Positions 51,224 through 62,837 of a stretch of DNA of 64,000 bases are shown one piece after another. The stretch comes from Nannochloropsis oceanica (lineage: Eukaryota; Sar; Eustigmatophyceae; Eustigmatales; Monodopsidaceae). A program made the translations under genes and the position numbers. The stretch's first letter is position 1. Every line of letters starts with the position of its first letter. The stretch covers positions 1,084,431-1,148,430 of the forward strand of contig CP038108.1 of NCBI GenBank assembly GCA_004519485.1, given 5' to 3'. A model generated the notes under the pieces. It was not told where the DNA came from. It saw only the letters and a program-made list of their open reading frames with translations, and did not search any database.

Positions 51224-53486
51224 ATGAAGAGGAGACTAGGCCTCCTGGGCGCCTTCCTGGTGGGTGCGGCGTGCAGGGCAACGCATGCGCAGGTTTTCGA
51301 CGTCCAAGCCCACGACCTCCCGTCCTTGGACGTCCATAATTGCTTGACATGTGCAGAAAGACAGGTAAGGGACCGATGAACGGAAGGGTGACCGACAAGG
51401 GGTGATTATATGTGTGATATATCGATATGTGGAGTGGCAGAAAGACGAAGGGACGGAGGAAGGGAGGGAGGGATGGAGGAGAGGAGGGATGAAGAAGCGT
51501 CGGAACTCACATGTAATTCTTGAATAAACCACTCCATGCACAGACACAAAATGACCCATCTCCAGAAAGTCTCCAATCACAGCAAGAGCTTGAGGTAAGG
51601 AGCAAGGCAGGGAGGGAGGGAGGGAAGGACGAAGGGCAGAGGATACATGGAGAAGGTCATAGCAGTGATACTCTGTAAAAAATAATAAATGTATCGTGAT
51701 TACCCTCCTACTCGGCATGAGACAGGGAGCCCGTCTTACCAGAGCAGATGCTTCCTCCTCCTCCGCCTCCTTTTCCTCTCCCCCTTCCTTTGTGTCACCT
51801 GTCAAGTCGTCGCAGGAGCGTGTGCAGCAGGATCAGCAGGAGCAGCAGGAGCAGCAGGAGCAGCAGGAGCAGCAGGAGTATGAAGGGTAAGAAAGCAGGG
51901 AGGGAGAGATGGAGACAGGGAAGGCGAGAAGGAGGGCGGAAGAGAAGGGCAAAGTAACGTGAGAGCATTCATCTCGACAACTGCCTCGGACGCCCGCATA
52001 GCTTGACCAACCTCCCTCCCTCCTCCGTTCCTCCCTCCCTTCCTCCCTTCCTCCCTCCCTTCCTCCCTCCCTTCCTCCCACCCTCCCTCCAGCACTTCTG
52101 ACCGACCTAAGCGGAAACTGGCGCACGTTGGCTCCGCCGAGTCGATCATGCTCCAGAATGCCTTGATGTGGAAGGTAGGGAGGGAAGGAGGGAGGTAGGG
52201 AGGGAGGAAGAGAGGAAGGGAGGAAGGAAGGCAGCGGGAAAAAAATGCATTATGACAATGTTAGAACGAATTTGGGGCTTCTTTACCTTTCAAAATTTTC
52301 TCCACGCACATACATAAATACAAATACACACATATATATATGTATATCAATATATGCATATAATGACCGTATAACAAACAATTAGGTGGATCGTGAGTTT
52401 CAAAATGCGGCAGAGACATTGGAAAGCTACAGGTATGTCCTCCCTCCCTCCCTTCCTCCCTCCCTCTCTCCCTCCCTCGCTTCTTCCCTCCCCTCCTGAA
52501 CCGATAAAAGCATCACTCAGCTTACGCCCTCCCTCCCTCCCTCCCTCCCTCCCTCCCTCCCTCCCCCCAGGGCCTCGGACAGCGCCCGGAGGAAGCCCAA
52601 GGAAGGAAAAGCGGCAGAGGGGTGGATGCAAAAGCTCGCTCGGTACATCCAGGTAGGATACTTGAGAGGAGGGGAGGGAGGGAGGGAGGCAGAGAGGGAG
52701 AAAAGAGGGAGGTGGGCTAGTCTTTCCAAGGGACCGCCAAGACTGACAACCATCTACCCCTCCCTCCCTCCCTCCCTCTCTCGTTTCTCACTCCTCGCAG
52801 AAGGGCAAGAAGCTCCGGGGTGGCGACGAGAACAACAGCACGAGCTCTACCAACACCTCCGCCGCCGACTCCCCTCCTTCTAGTAAACAGACATCCCTTC
52901 CTCCTTCTCCTCCCCCTCCTCCTTCTCCTCCTTCTCCTCCTTCTCCTCCTTCCTTTCCTCCTCCTTCTCCTCCTCCTCCTCCTCCTCCCCCTCCTTCTCC
53001 TTCCTTACCCACCATAGCACCACACGTGCCCCCAAGCTCTCCTCCACCTCCTCCGGCTCCTCCCTCCCGCCCTCCGAAACCCCCTCCGCGCGAAGTCATC
53101 AACCGTTACGGGGGGTACGCCGGACAGGTAAGGAGGGAGGGAAGGAGGAAAATGGGATTGAATGGAAGAAGGAAATTTTTGTGTACGCTTCTATTTATAC
53201 TTCTGCTTACTTCTTCCCCTCCCTTTCTTCCTCCCTTGCCCCCCTTCCCTCCCCTGTAAATCATGTGGATTTATCTGAACAGGTTACGCATCCGCCTACC
53301 CCTCCCACCGGCGGCAACACCGGCGGAAAAAGCCCTCCTACCTCTCTGTCTCCCCCTCCCTCGACCCCTCCTAAGAACGATGAGACCATCGGGAGTGTCG
53401 GCTATGAGTTACCGCACGGATTTGTGCCCGGCGTGGAGGCAGAGGTCAAGATTGACATTCCCAATCCCATGAACATGTTTGATTAA
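51224..53486 (+). CDS. Secreted proline-rich protein, function unknown
   Basis: Eight exons: 51224-51364, 51544-51594, 51807-51886, 52093-52174, 52386-52432, 52571-52652, 52801-53127, 53283-53486. Phases match, giving 337 residues. The N-terminus is a signal peptide (MKRRLGLLGAFLVGAACRA, cut near THA). A QQE repeat coded by CAG/GAG fills exon 3. Exons 4-6 encode a polar helical segment (SAESIMLQNALMWK, FQNAAETLESYR, GWMQKLARYIQ). Exon 7 is a proline-rich SPPP/PPPP region of about 70 residues, like wall or matrix hydroxyproline-rich proteins. The C-terminus (GSVGYELPHGFVPGVEAEVK) looks conserved but I cannot name it. Extracellular or wall location is inferred from the signal peptide and proline-rich part. 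Confidence 0.65.
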
Positions 53487-54095
53487 ATGAATAAGCGACA
53501 AATATTTTTAAAATCCAACGGGTGCTGGGTTTGCACCCAGTTTCACGATATTCAGGAAAACTTACAATTTCTACGAAAGGGAGAGAACTGTGGGTAGGTA
53601 GATGTGTATCAGAAGAGGCTTCTCTAATGATGACACGAGTATAAGACCAAGACATACGTAAAAAAAGATGTGAAGTGCATATATGGGCGTTGTATGTGTG
53701 CATGCACGGGAGGAGGATAGGGATAAAGGCTTTCACCGGTCAAGCAGGAGGAAACGAAGGGTGAAGACGGAGTTCTTTAATTCAATGTTCGCGCTACGCT
53801 TTTGAATCCTATGCTTTTTCTGGTGATTGTAAATAGTCATCGCATCCTACCCGGCATTCTAATCACCCTTGTTATTTTTCGTATACTTTTTCTATTGATG
53901 CTTTCATCCAGCTTTCCGTTCATCAGAGCAACATTGTCCTACCATACGCACAAAAGAGCAGCTGCGTATACACACAACACAAGGGGGGGTAGCCCAGATT
54001 CTGTCACATCTTTTTGTCTCATGTCCCCATTTCCCCTCATTTGTATGTATACCACATATACCCGCTTGCTCGCGCCGCTTCTACCTGCTCGTCGT
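53487..54095. other. Convergent intergenic region
   Basis: Between the proline-rich gene (+) and the GH18-like gene (-). AT-rich, no repeats, no gene recognised. Confidence 0.5.
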
Positions 54096-55923
54096 TTACT
54101 CAATGCGACAGCACGTGTACTCCACGCCGGCCATGGGACTGCCCACACAGCCGACAGGGTCCTGGTACGTGCAGACGCCCGTCGTCCAGTAATAATTGTT
54201 TGTCTGAAGTTGCTGTGCGCACCAAGAGCACATGTAGGCACAGCCGCTTCCCTATATTGGGGAGAAGAGAGGATTGAGGAGAAATGTTTGAGCATATTAC
54301 ATATTTTATTAATCGGTGTGTTTGCCTGAAAATGCAAAGAAGTGACACAAGAGTTAAGAAAAATGTACGAAAAAATAGAAATAGAGGTATTTACAGAGCA
54401 CAGTCATCATGTCAACTCAGTACAAGAATTTATGAGCGCCCAAAGCCAACCTTTTCTTGGCTCCAACGTTCCTCCCCTCCCTTTACCTCCCTCACACGTA
54501 CCGGAAAGTATCCACTCACGCACGTGGGGCCTGGTCCCGGCTTTGGCGGCGGTGTGTTACTCCATACCAGGTAGCCCTTGGCGTTGGGCAGGTATGTAGT
54601 GACCGAATTGGAACCCAGCTGGTCATAGTATGATTTCTGAACAATGGATGGGGCAATCGGTGTGGAGGCAGATACCCAAGCGCTGTTAAAACCCTCCCAA
54701 TCGTTCTCGGTTTCGGTCCCAGAGGTGTACAATTGAGGGGAAAGGTAATCGATAAGTGGGTTCGACAGCCAATCGACCACAAGCGCGTTAGCATTGGGCA
54801 TTCCGTACGGAGAGAAGTGAGAGATGGTCACAATGAGCAATAAGTTTCGCGCTTTGATCGCCGCAAACATGGTGTTCCACTCCGCTACCGTCACTGTTTG
54901 GCCCGTTGCGTAGACTTCTGCGTCAATCACAATGCCATCGTAATTCAGGGCAATTACAGCATCCAAATTGCTCGAGTCTGCCACAGCCTGTGTGACTGCT
55001 AATGACCAGGCCCCGAACTCGTTGCCACCACCATAAGAGAGCAAATTTATGGCATTCTTGGTCATCGGAGCAATATTTGCTTCGGGATCTCCGGGCAGTC
55101 GGCCAGTAAAAGTCACGCCCATATTGGTATCCTTGGGTCCCTGGTAGTCCGAGGAGCCTGTCCAGGAAAATTTGTAGAAACCCCGCAAAAGCGCTGGAAG
55201 GGGAGGGCTTTTCGTAGCAGCTACCGCTACACCAGAGTTATGAACATGGCATCCTTGCGCCTCAAAAGTCCAGTATTCATTCAAAGGGCACATAAGTTCA
55301 CGGCAGGTCTTTCTTTCAAATTTTTGCTCTCGTCTGATCTCCTTGGCGCACTCTGAATCAAACGTGTATGTGTAAGTGGTAGGAATACTCGTCGTCGCGT
55401 TGATTGGCGTCGTGAGCGTAACATTAAGGGTCAGTGGTGCGAGGCCCCGCTTGATATTCCGCAGGCTCCTGCGGCAGGTCTTGGTCGGCTCGCGCCAGAG
55501 AGATTTTTCCAGTTTGAGGCATTGGCGACGTATGGGGGCGGTGAGCTTGCATGCATCGCGGCAGCTGGCCTTAATGGACGCCGTTGTATTGGTTCCATAG
55601 GGCATCAGACAGGTCTGAACACAGCGATTGGCAGCACATGCTCCAGGGGCTATCCAGGCTGCCACGACAGCCACGAGGGCAAAGGTGGCGGGGATGGTCA
55701 CAGTGCGTAGCATATGACTGCAAACTTCTGTGGCGAGGGATGAGAGGGTGGATATGAGGTTTAGGAGCCAGTGGGCCGTACGGGTGTCTCGACGTAGTCT
55801 TCTATGGGTGGTCATGAAGATACGTTCATGATCGAGCTTCATGCTGTTGTATGTGGCCATGTATGCTGCATTTTGACTAAATGCAGGACAGGTGAAGCTT
55901 GAAGACCTCGAATTGGACTCCAT
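54096..55923 (-). CDS. GH18-like (chitinase-like) protein with Cys-rich tail
   Basis: Two exons, 55923-54520 and 54251-54096, phase 0 at the GTGAGT donor, 519 residues if the first ATG is used. The ATG at 55713 is more likely the true start, since MLRTVTIPATFALVAVV then makes a signal peptide. A cysteine-rich N-terminal part is followed by a TIM-barrel-like domain: GFYKFSWTGSSDYQG, LLSYGGGNEFGAW (GH18 SxGG-like strand), and YDGIVIDAEVY in the place of the D-G-x-D-x-D-x-E catalytic strand. Here the motif is D329-G-I-V-I-D334-A-E336, so the acid Glu and last Asp are present and the middle Asp is Val. The C-terminal exon is a Cys-rich module (CAYMCSWCAQQ, CVGSPM, TCCRIE), perhaps carbohydrate-binding. 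Secreted. Substrate unknown. Confidence 0.72.
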
Positions 55924-58651
55924 CCGTGCTATGTGTAAATACGTTTTATATTGAACGCTTGGGACATATCACGGGAACGCTGTTCCCGAGCGTTTCGACT
56001 CCCCCTAAGCCATACATGTACAATTCTTATGGCCCGTAACGATCACACGAAAGTTTCTTTGCGGCTTAACATATGGCTATCCCCCCCCAAAACCACAGTT
56101 GCCTCACAACCCGCACTAAGCAATTATATTGTACATTGTGCCAGCAGTATCAGCTGCAGAACATCCCCAGTACTGCCATCGTCACCAGGCGAAAGGGCGT
56201 TGGGTCGAAACGCTCGGGCGTTTCTATGAATTTGTCCCCCAAAAAATAAAAAACGTGGTTTATTGTGAATGAACCCCAAAACCCCCACAAAACAACTACA
56301 AAACTGGGTCAGTCATCGAGTGCTTTATTTGTGAATAGACCACCAAACCCCCAAAAAACTGCAAAAAAACAGAGTCAGTCATCAAGTCCTCATCCTCAAT
56401 AGTCTGCTTAATTTTCGTTTTTCGTTGTGCATTTACAAAAGATGTTTTCTTCCCATCCATGTGCCTCTATAATATTTCGTCTCGTGCCGTCAAAGTTCGT
56501 GGTCAGCCTCTTCAGGGCCATAGCTTCCAACCTTTAGGAGAAGGCGACCTATTTATCATACACGCGTGCGACAAAGTGGTGGCAAACGGAACACCTCGGA
56601 CATATTCAAAGGAAGCCCTCTTCCTGAGCGTTTCGACCCCTCAATCAGAAATTGTCTCTGACCAACACCAGGCAGAAGAGATGGCATATAGAACTTCGCC
56701 TTTCTCCGTCGACTTCTTGTCTCAACCAAGCTCGGCATTCTCCAAGCACAAGCAGCCAAAGGAGCGGCTTGTTCAGAGCGGGATGGCGTCATCATCCCGC
56801 GAAAACGCTGGTGGCCTGTTGCCGGCAGCTACCCCGTCACGCGGGGCGGGCTTATTTTGCTGCTCACAGTATGATAGAAGTAGATGCCAACATGTCGGGG
56901 GTAAAGCAGGTAATGGTGATTTAAACCCCAAAAAAATAAAAAGAGCCAAAAAAAAATACATAACTTTCTGTATAGTCCGTCTCCACACACGACACATCGC
57001 CCGCTACCCAAATTTTAGGTACATCGATAATGAATGGCGCGTCATCCATGTCATCATCCCCACCATCGCCCACGCTAGCTTTGGTGTAAAAATAAAGACT
57101 TGCCCTAACTCTTATGTATGGATTTATGATTTGCCATCCCCCCCTCGTCCTCCTCGTCTTCCTTTATTTGAGGGAGGAGTATTAGGTGAAACCATATAAA
57201 CGTGCATACGGCGGTGGAATGGGATACACTCTCTTGCTCCCTTCCCCCTTCCTACCACCTCAGTTGCTTCTACGACACTCTCTCATACGTTGGCTAGGTT
57301 AAATCTCAAGCACTCCATGGGGAAGAGGAATGACCGTTCCACTCCACACTCTTTCCCTCTATCTATAGCTCATTATACATCACCAGAAATTCTTTCACTT
57401 GCGTTCATTTGGGGAAGGCCTTTGACTTCTCCCTCCCTTCCTCCCTTCCTCCCTTATTCTCTCCTTCCTCTCTCGTGACCTTACCCAACGTCTCCTTCTT
57501 GCCATCCAACTTGCCGCGGTTCAAACTTTCATACTTTCATCTGGTCTCGCTGCCTTTCTTTTTTGGGGACCTTTTAGCTTTGTGCCCTTCTGTTCTCTCT
57601 CCTTCCATTCCTCGAAGGGATGTCTTATAGCTGGCCATCTCATCGTGGTAAATGTGTCCCGAATTTTCGGGGAAGAAGGATAGAAGAAACGAAAAATAGA
57701 GAGTTCAAAGAAGGAGGAAGGGGGTAGAGGGATTGAATGGATACTGATTCGCGCTTGGGACTCCGTTTTGATGGAGGCAGACAGAGAGGGGTGACAGGGA
57801 GTGGTGCTGGGGAAAGCAAAGAAATGTCAATCACGCCTCAATTCTATATCCGCTTTCCAATTCAGTACCTCTCTTGTACTTGATCGTGGTGTTCCCAAGT
57901 CCGCGTAGGCTGTGTTTGTGGTGGGTTAGAGTGGCTGCAAGATGAGGAGGAGGAGAAAGTGGGGGAGAGGAGTGAGGGAAGAATGAGGGAGGAAAGGAAG
58001 GGAGGCGCACGTGCCGTATTTCAATGGAATGTTAAGCAAAAGGAGGAATAAACGTAGGTCTGGGGGCTTTTGTTGTGACCTTCCAATTGCCTGTGCGGGA
58101 GTCCCTGCGACGGATGAGGGGCAGAGAAAGGCCAAAGAATACGTTAGCGGGTTTGAACCTGTCCATGCCCGATGGGGCAACTTCATTCTTATGTCTCCTT
58201 ATTAATTAATAAAATTCACATATTAGCCACACGAACTGTACCAAATTAATGCCCTGCACAGTGTAGTTGCTCGCTCGCCCACCCACCGTCTGAGTCTCAG
58301 TGACTTGCCCCTCCCATGGGCCGTCAAATCCGCAATGCCCCGACTCGCTCGCTCGGCGAACATGTCATGCACGGCTTGTAAATAATTCGGAGGGTGCATG
58401 CTGGTGCAGCACCGTCCTCTATGCGCCAGCGTCCACAACCTTATACCCCTTCGAAGCTCATCATGTTGCATCCATGCTCAGAGAAAGGGGAACAAGGCGG
58501 GCGAAAAGCGAGGCACTTTTTCCTGCCTGAATGTTTTTTTTGGGGTGCTTTGATCAGCACCACATACCTTCAAGAGTCCGATTCGTTGCTGGATGAAGTC
58601 AACACATCTCATCACCCATAACACCCACACAGCGCCCCTCCGAGCACAATC
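55924..58651. other. Repeat-poor 2.7-kb intergenic island
   Basis: AT-richer and without GGGA/CCCT tracts except a few short ones near 57430. It holds a 234-bp inverted-repeat element (55985-56218), a two-copy degenerate repeat of about 66 bp (56256-56392) and an ORF of 246 codons (56459-57199) that matches nothing I know and lacks splice structure. Looks like decayed mobile DNA plus the two divergent promoters. Confidence 0.45.
55985..56218. mobile_element. MITE-like element with 15-bp inverted repeats
   Basis: CCCGAGCGTTTCGAC at 55985-55999 is exactly complementary to 56204-56218. The left end overlaps a second palindrome (CGGGAAC-GCT-GTTCCCG, 55972-55988). A near-copy of the 15-mer lies at about 56623-56638. 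No coding capacity. Target-site duplication not identified. Confidence 0.4.
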
Positions 58652-61600
58652 ATGCCAATAATGAGACAAAGAGAACTTGGCCTTGTGGTGGCTGCGCTTG
58701 GCAGTGCCGCCTGGACTGGCACGGCGCAAGTCTCTATGCCCTTAGCCTACAAAGCAAAACCAATCGCAACAGCAGCACTTGCGCCGTCGTCGTCCACCCC
58801 TGTGCCAGAACGTGGCTTCTTAAATTTCCTGACCATTGGTGCTGAGGAAGGGGCAACCGGGACGGAGGGTCTTCATATGATTGTGGAGAAAGAGGTGGGT
58901 ATCTTATGAGGGGAGGCAGTGGGTATGTTCCCTCTAGACTTATCCTTACCCTCCCTCCCTCCCTAGCTCGACTACGTGGCATATGTGGATCCGTCCACAA
59001 ACCGCGTCAAGGCTGCCGCTGCTTCGATCGAGAGACTGGAGGCTCTTAATCCTCAGATTTGGGCTTACTTTGCGTCGTTGGAGTTCGAGGGGAACCAGGT
59101 GGGGAGGGTGGGAGGGAGGAAGGGACAGAGAGAGCGGGAGGGTGTCTCAGAGAGGTTGAAAAAGGAGTACAGGGTATGTTACCGGTTTCATGGGACGTAG
59201 GGAGAGAAAGAAATAATGTGGAATCGGGCGAATGAGGGGGGAGAGGGGGGAAAGGGGTCAAACAGACTAACCCCCCCTCCCTCCCTCCCTTTCCACAGGT
59301 AATCGACGTCCTCGTCGACACAGGCTCGGCGGGCATGGGCGTTCCTATCCAAATGCCGGTTAATTGGACTGAATCGGAGGAGGCACCATTTGTAAGCTTG
59401 GATCTCGGAAAAGCGGGCGCCGAAACGGTGCTGTGCAAGGACCCCCGGTGCAGGTAGGGAGGGAGGGAGGGAGGAGGGAGGGATTGTTGTATAGGACAAC
59501 AAGATGGATATGGGAGAGACGGGAGAAAGGAAGGAAGGAAGGAGGGAGGGAGGGAGAAGGAAGATGAGAATTCGTCCTCCACCCCTGCACCACAATCTTC
59601 ACCCCTCCCTCCCTCCCTCCCTCCCTCCCTCCCTAGGGGTGCTTGCGACGCACCGGGGAAAGATCATTTCTGTTCTCCTAAGGGCGGATCGTGTCGGACG
59701 AATGATGAAGGTAGGGAGGAAGGGAGGGAGGGAGGGATGAGGGAAGGGAGGGAGGGAGGGAGGGATGGGAGGGATGGGAGGGAGGGAGGGAGGGATGGGA
59801 GGGAGGGAGGGATAGAGGGAGGGAAGGAAGATGGCACAGAATAGACACACGCTTCCTTTTTGTTCTGACATGCTTCCATCCACCTACACTCTCTGTCGCA
59901 CACACATTTATACGCATATGCAAACGAGTACGACAAACACCCACCCACACAGCCATGCACCCTCACACATGTATACGAGTACGACAAACACACGCGCACA
60001 CCCACACCTTCTCACTCATGTATACGAGTACGACAAACACACTCTCTCACTCCCACACACCCTTACACCCTCACTCATGTATACGAGTACGACAAACACA
60101 CTCACTCATTCCCTCCTATCCATCCACCTAGGCACGGACATCTGCATTTTCTCCTGGCTGTACGGAGACGGCTCCAGCGCCAGCGGCTCCCTTGTGACAT
60201 CCAAAGTCGGAATGGCTGGCCTTGAGGTACGCCCTCCCTCTCTCCCTCTCTCCCTCTCTCCCTCTCTCCTTTTCTCACTCCCTTTTCCCCTTCCTCCCTC
60301 CCTCTACCTCCCTTCCTCCCTTCCTCCCGTACCCCCCCACTCCCTTCCTTTCTTTCTCTTCCACATCCACCTTCATCCTCTACCAACACCCTCCCTCCCT
60401 CCCTCCCTCCCTCCCTCAGGTTCGAAGCACCTTTGGCGCCATCGACACGGCCTCGACAAACTTTTTCGAGGCTCCTCATGGAGGGGGCATCATGGGTGAG
60501 GGAGGGAGGGAGGGAGGGAGGGAGGGAGGGAGGGAGGGAGGGAGGGCCGAAGATACGGCTATCTGCGTGTTGTAGAGTTTTTCGGCTTTCTCTTACACCC
60601 CTCCCTCCCTCCCTCCCTCCCTCCCTCCCTCCCTCCCTTTCCAGGCATGTCATTTGGGGGCTACTCCCTGTGTGACGCTGAGTTCAGCTGCTTTCCCCCC
60701 CTCTTTGACTCGTTCGTGCAGGACCTGAACCTCCTCAACATGTTTGCCATCTGCCACGACGGCACCAGCGGGGGAGAGATGATTTTGGGGGGAGGTAGGG
60801 AGGGAGGGAGGGAGGGAGGGAGGGAGGGAGGGAGGGAGGGAGGGAGGAAGGGAGGGTTTTCACTCCCCTCTACCCATATCGTCGACTCGTGGGACATTTC
60901 CAACAGATACAATCCGTCCTTCCCTCCCTCCCGCCCGCTCTACTGCTTCCTTTCCTCCTGCCCAGCATCCCGACCCCTCCCTCCCTCCCTCCCTCCCTCC
61001 CTCCCTCCCTCCCTCCCTCCCTCCTCCCACAGGTAATCCGAACATGCGTGCGGGAGAGCTCAAGCTTGCTCCGATGCTCCCTCCCTTCGGCTTCTACTCG
61101 GTCGGGATCGACAACGTTACACTCGGTGACGTCCAAGTCCTCCCCCCGGGCAACACACAAGGTTCCTCCCTCCCTCCCTCCCTCCCTCCCTCCCTCCTCC
61201 CTACTTGGCATTGTGGCCCACGTTCATCTTTTCGCCGTTCAAACCCCCTCTCATTCCCTCCCCCTCTCCCTCCCTCCCTCCCTCCCTCCCTCCCTCCAGC
61301 CCCTGGACTTGCCTACTGCACGCTTTCCCACTTCAAGAACACAATTCCAACTGTCCCTCCCTCCCTCCCTCCCTCCCTCCCTCCCTCCCTCCCTCCCTCC
61401 CTCCCTCCCTCCCTCCCTCCCTCCAGGCTCCCGTCTACGTGCAGGATCGTATCAAGGGAAGGGGAAAATCAGCGCGGTGGTCGATACGGGCAACAGTGCG
61501 CTGTACATGCCGGGTAGGGAGGGAGGGAGGGAGGGAGGGAGGGAGGGAGGGAGGGATTTTGTTCGACCAAGAGAAGGGACGATCTACTCATTGATTGATT

Positions 61601-62837
61601 GATTGATTGATTGATTTATTCATTGACTGATTGATTGATTGAGCCATTCAGAAGAAAGGAGGCAGGAAGGGAGATGTGACGCCCCTCAACACTGACACCC
61701 CTCCCTCCCTCCCTCCTTCCCTCCTTCCCTCCCTCCCTCCCTCCCTCCCTTTTGCTTCCAGAGGCCCTGTTTGACATCTTTCGGAGCTCCCTCCTCTCCT
61801 CCCTCAGCCGGTGGCCCGCGCTGTCGGACAAGGAAAAAAACCTCTTCACAGGTTACGCGGTCTACATCCCAACTGATGTCCTCTCGGTGCGTCCCTCCCT
61901 CCCTCCCTCCCTCCCTCCCTCCCTCCCCATCATCCAACCTACGCCTGTTTTACTTTATTGCAACACCGTATCTGACCCCTTCCTTCCCTCCCTCCCTCCC
62001 TCCCTCCCCCCCCTCCCTCCCTCTCAGCAACTACCGCCCCTCACCCTGTCTCTAGAGGGAGGTGCTGTCCTCTCCATTCCCGCCGAGCAATACACCGTGG
62101 TAGGTCCTCCCTCCCTCCCTCCCTCCCTCCCTCCCTCCCTCTCTGCTTGAATTCACTCACTTTTCCCTCCCTCCCTCCCTCCCTCCCTCCCTCCCTCCCT
62201 CTCTCTCCCTCCCTCCCTCCCAGGAGTTTCGGATTCCCGAAGCGCCCGTGCCCATCCGTGCTTTGAAGGTAAGGAGGGAGGGAGGGAGGGAGGAAGGAAG
62301 GGAGGGAGGGAGGGAGGGAGGGAGGGAGGGAAAAGTGAGTGAATTCAAGCAGAGAGGGAGGGAGGGAGGGAGGGAGGAAGGGAAGCAGCAGGCGGCCCAT
62401 TGTTTCTTCCTCACGTTCCTCTCGTCTGACCCCCATCATCCCTCCCTCCCTCCCTCCCTCCCTCCCTCCCTCCCTCCCTCCCTCCTCCCTTTTCAGATCA
62501 TAAAGAGCAACCGCTTTGTCCTTGGACAGACAGTGCTGGGTCACACTTACCTGGAGGTGAGGGAGGGAGGGAGGGAGGGAGGGAGGGCGGGCGGACAAGA
62601 GTGTGCATCTAAGTTGTGTCGAGAGGGGAGGGAAATTTGCAAAGGAGGGAGGGAAGGAGGGAGGAAGGGAGGGAGGGAGGGATGGCAAACAGAGGCTTTT
62701 TGGAGAAGAAGGAGGAGGAGGAAACATCCACATACCCTCCCTCCCTCCCTCCCTCCCTCCCTCCCTCCCTCCCTCAGATTGACCGCGCTAAGAAGACAGT
62801 GGGTTTTGCGCCGAGCAAGCCCGGGTGCCCCACATAG
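58652..62837 (+). CDS. Pepsin-family (A1) aspartic protease
   Basis: Fourteen exons: 58652-58894, 58967-59098, 59299-59453, 59637-59710, 60132-60226, 60420-60495, 60645-60794, 61033-61161, 61427-61513, 61762-61886, 62028-62099, 62224-62268, 62497-62556, 62778-62837. Phases match throughout, giving 500 residues. A signal peptide (MPIMRQRELGLVVAALGSAA) leads a prosegment-like region. Catalytic Asp 1 is D132 in VLVDTGSAGMG. The flap tyrosine follows in WLYGDGSSASG. Catalytic Asp 2 is D371 in AVVDTGNSALY, with Asn in place of the usual Ser/Thr. Further pepsin marks are GIMGMSFGG, YSVGIDNVTLG, and the C-terminal VLGQTVLGHTYLEIDRAKKTVGFA. Several cysteines could form disulfides. No C-terminal membrane anchor, so it is probably vacuolar or secreted. 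Nearly every intron carries GGGA and/or CCCT tracts. Confidence 0.92.
59924..60099 (+). repeat. Minisatellite in protease intron 4
   Basis: ACGAGTACGACAAACAC begins at 59924, 59975, 60024 and 60083. Spacers are CA-rich, and units are 49-59 bp apart. Confidence 0.9.
60496..60644 (+). repeat. Hairpin-type intron with GGGA and CCCT arms
   Basis: Intron 6 of the protease: GTGAGG then about twelve GGGA units to about 60547, a loop of about 50 nt, then about ten CCCT units ending in TTTCCAG. The clearest case of complementary arms at both splice sites. Confidence 0.85.
61582..61642 (+). repeat. (GATT)n intronic microsatellite
   Basis: Imperfect GATT units in protease intron 9. Confidence 0.85.

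Noticed and set aside
56459-57199. ORF of 246 codons on the plus strand
   Set aside because: No recognisable motif, AT-rich composition like decayed DNA, and an overlapping minus ORF of similar quality; not called as a gene.
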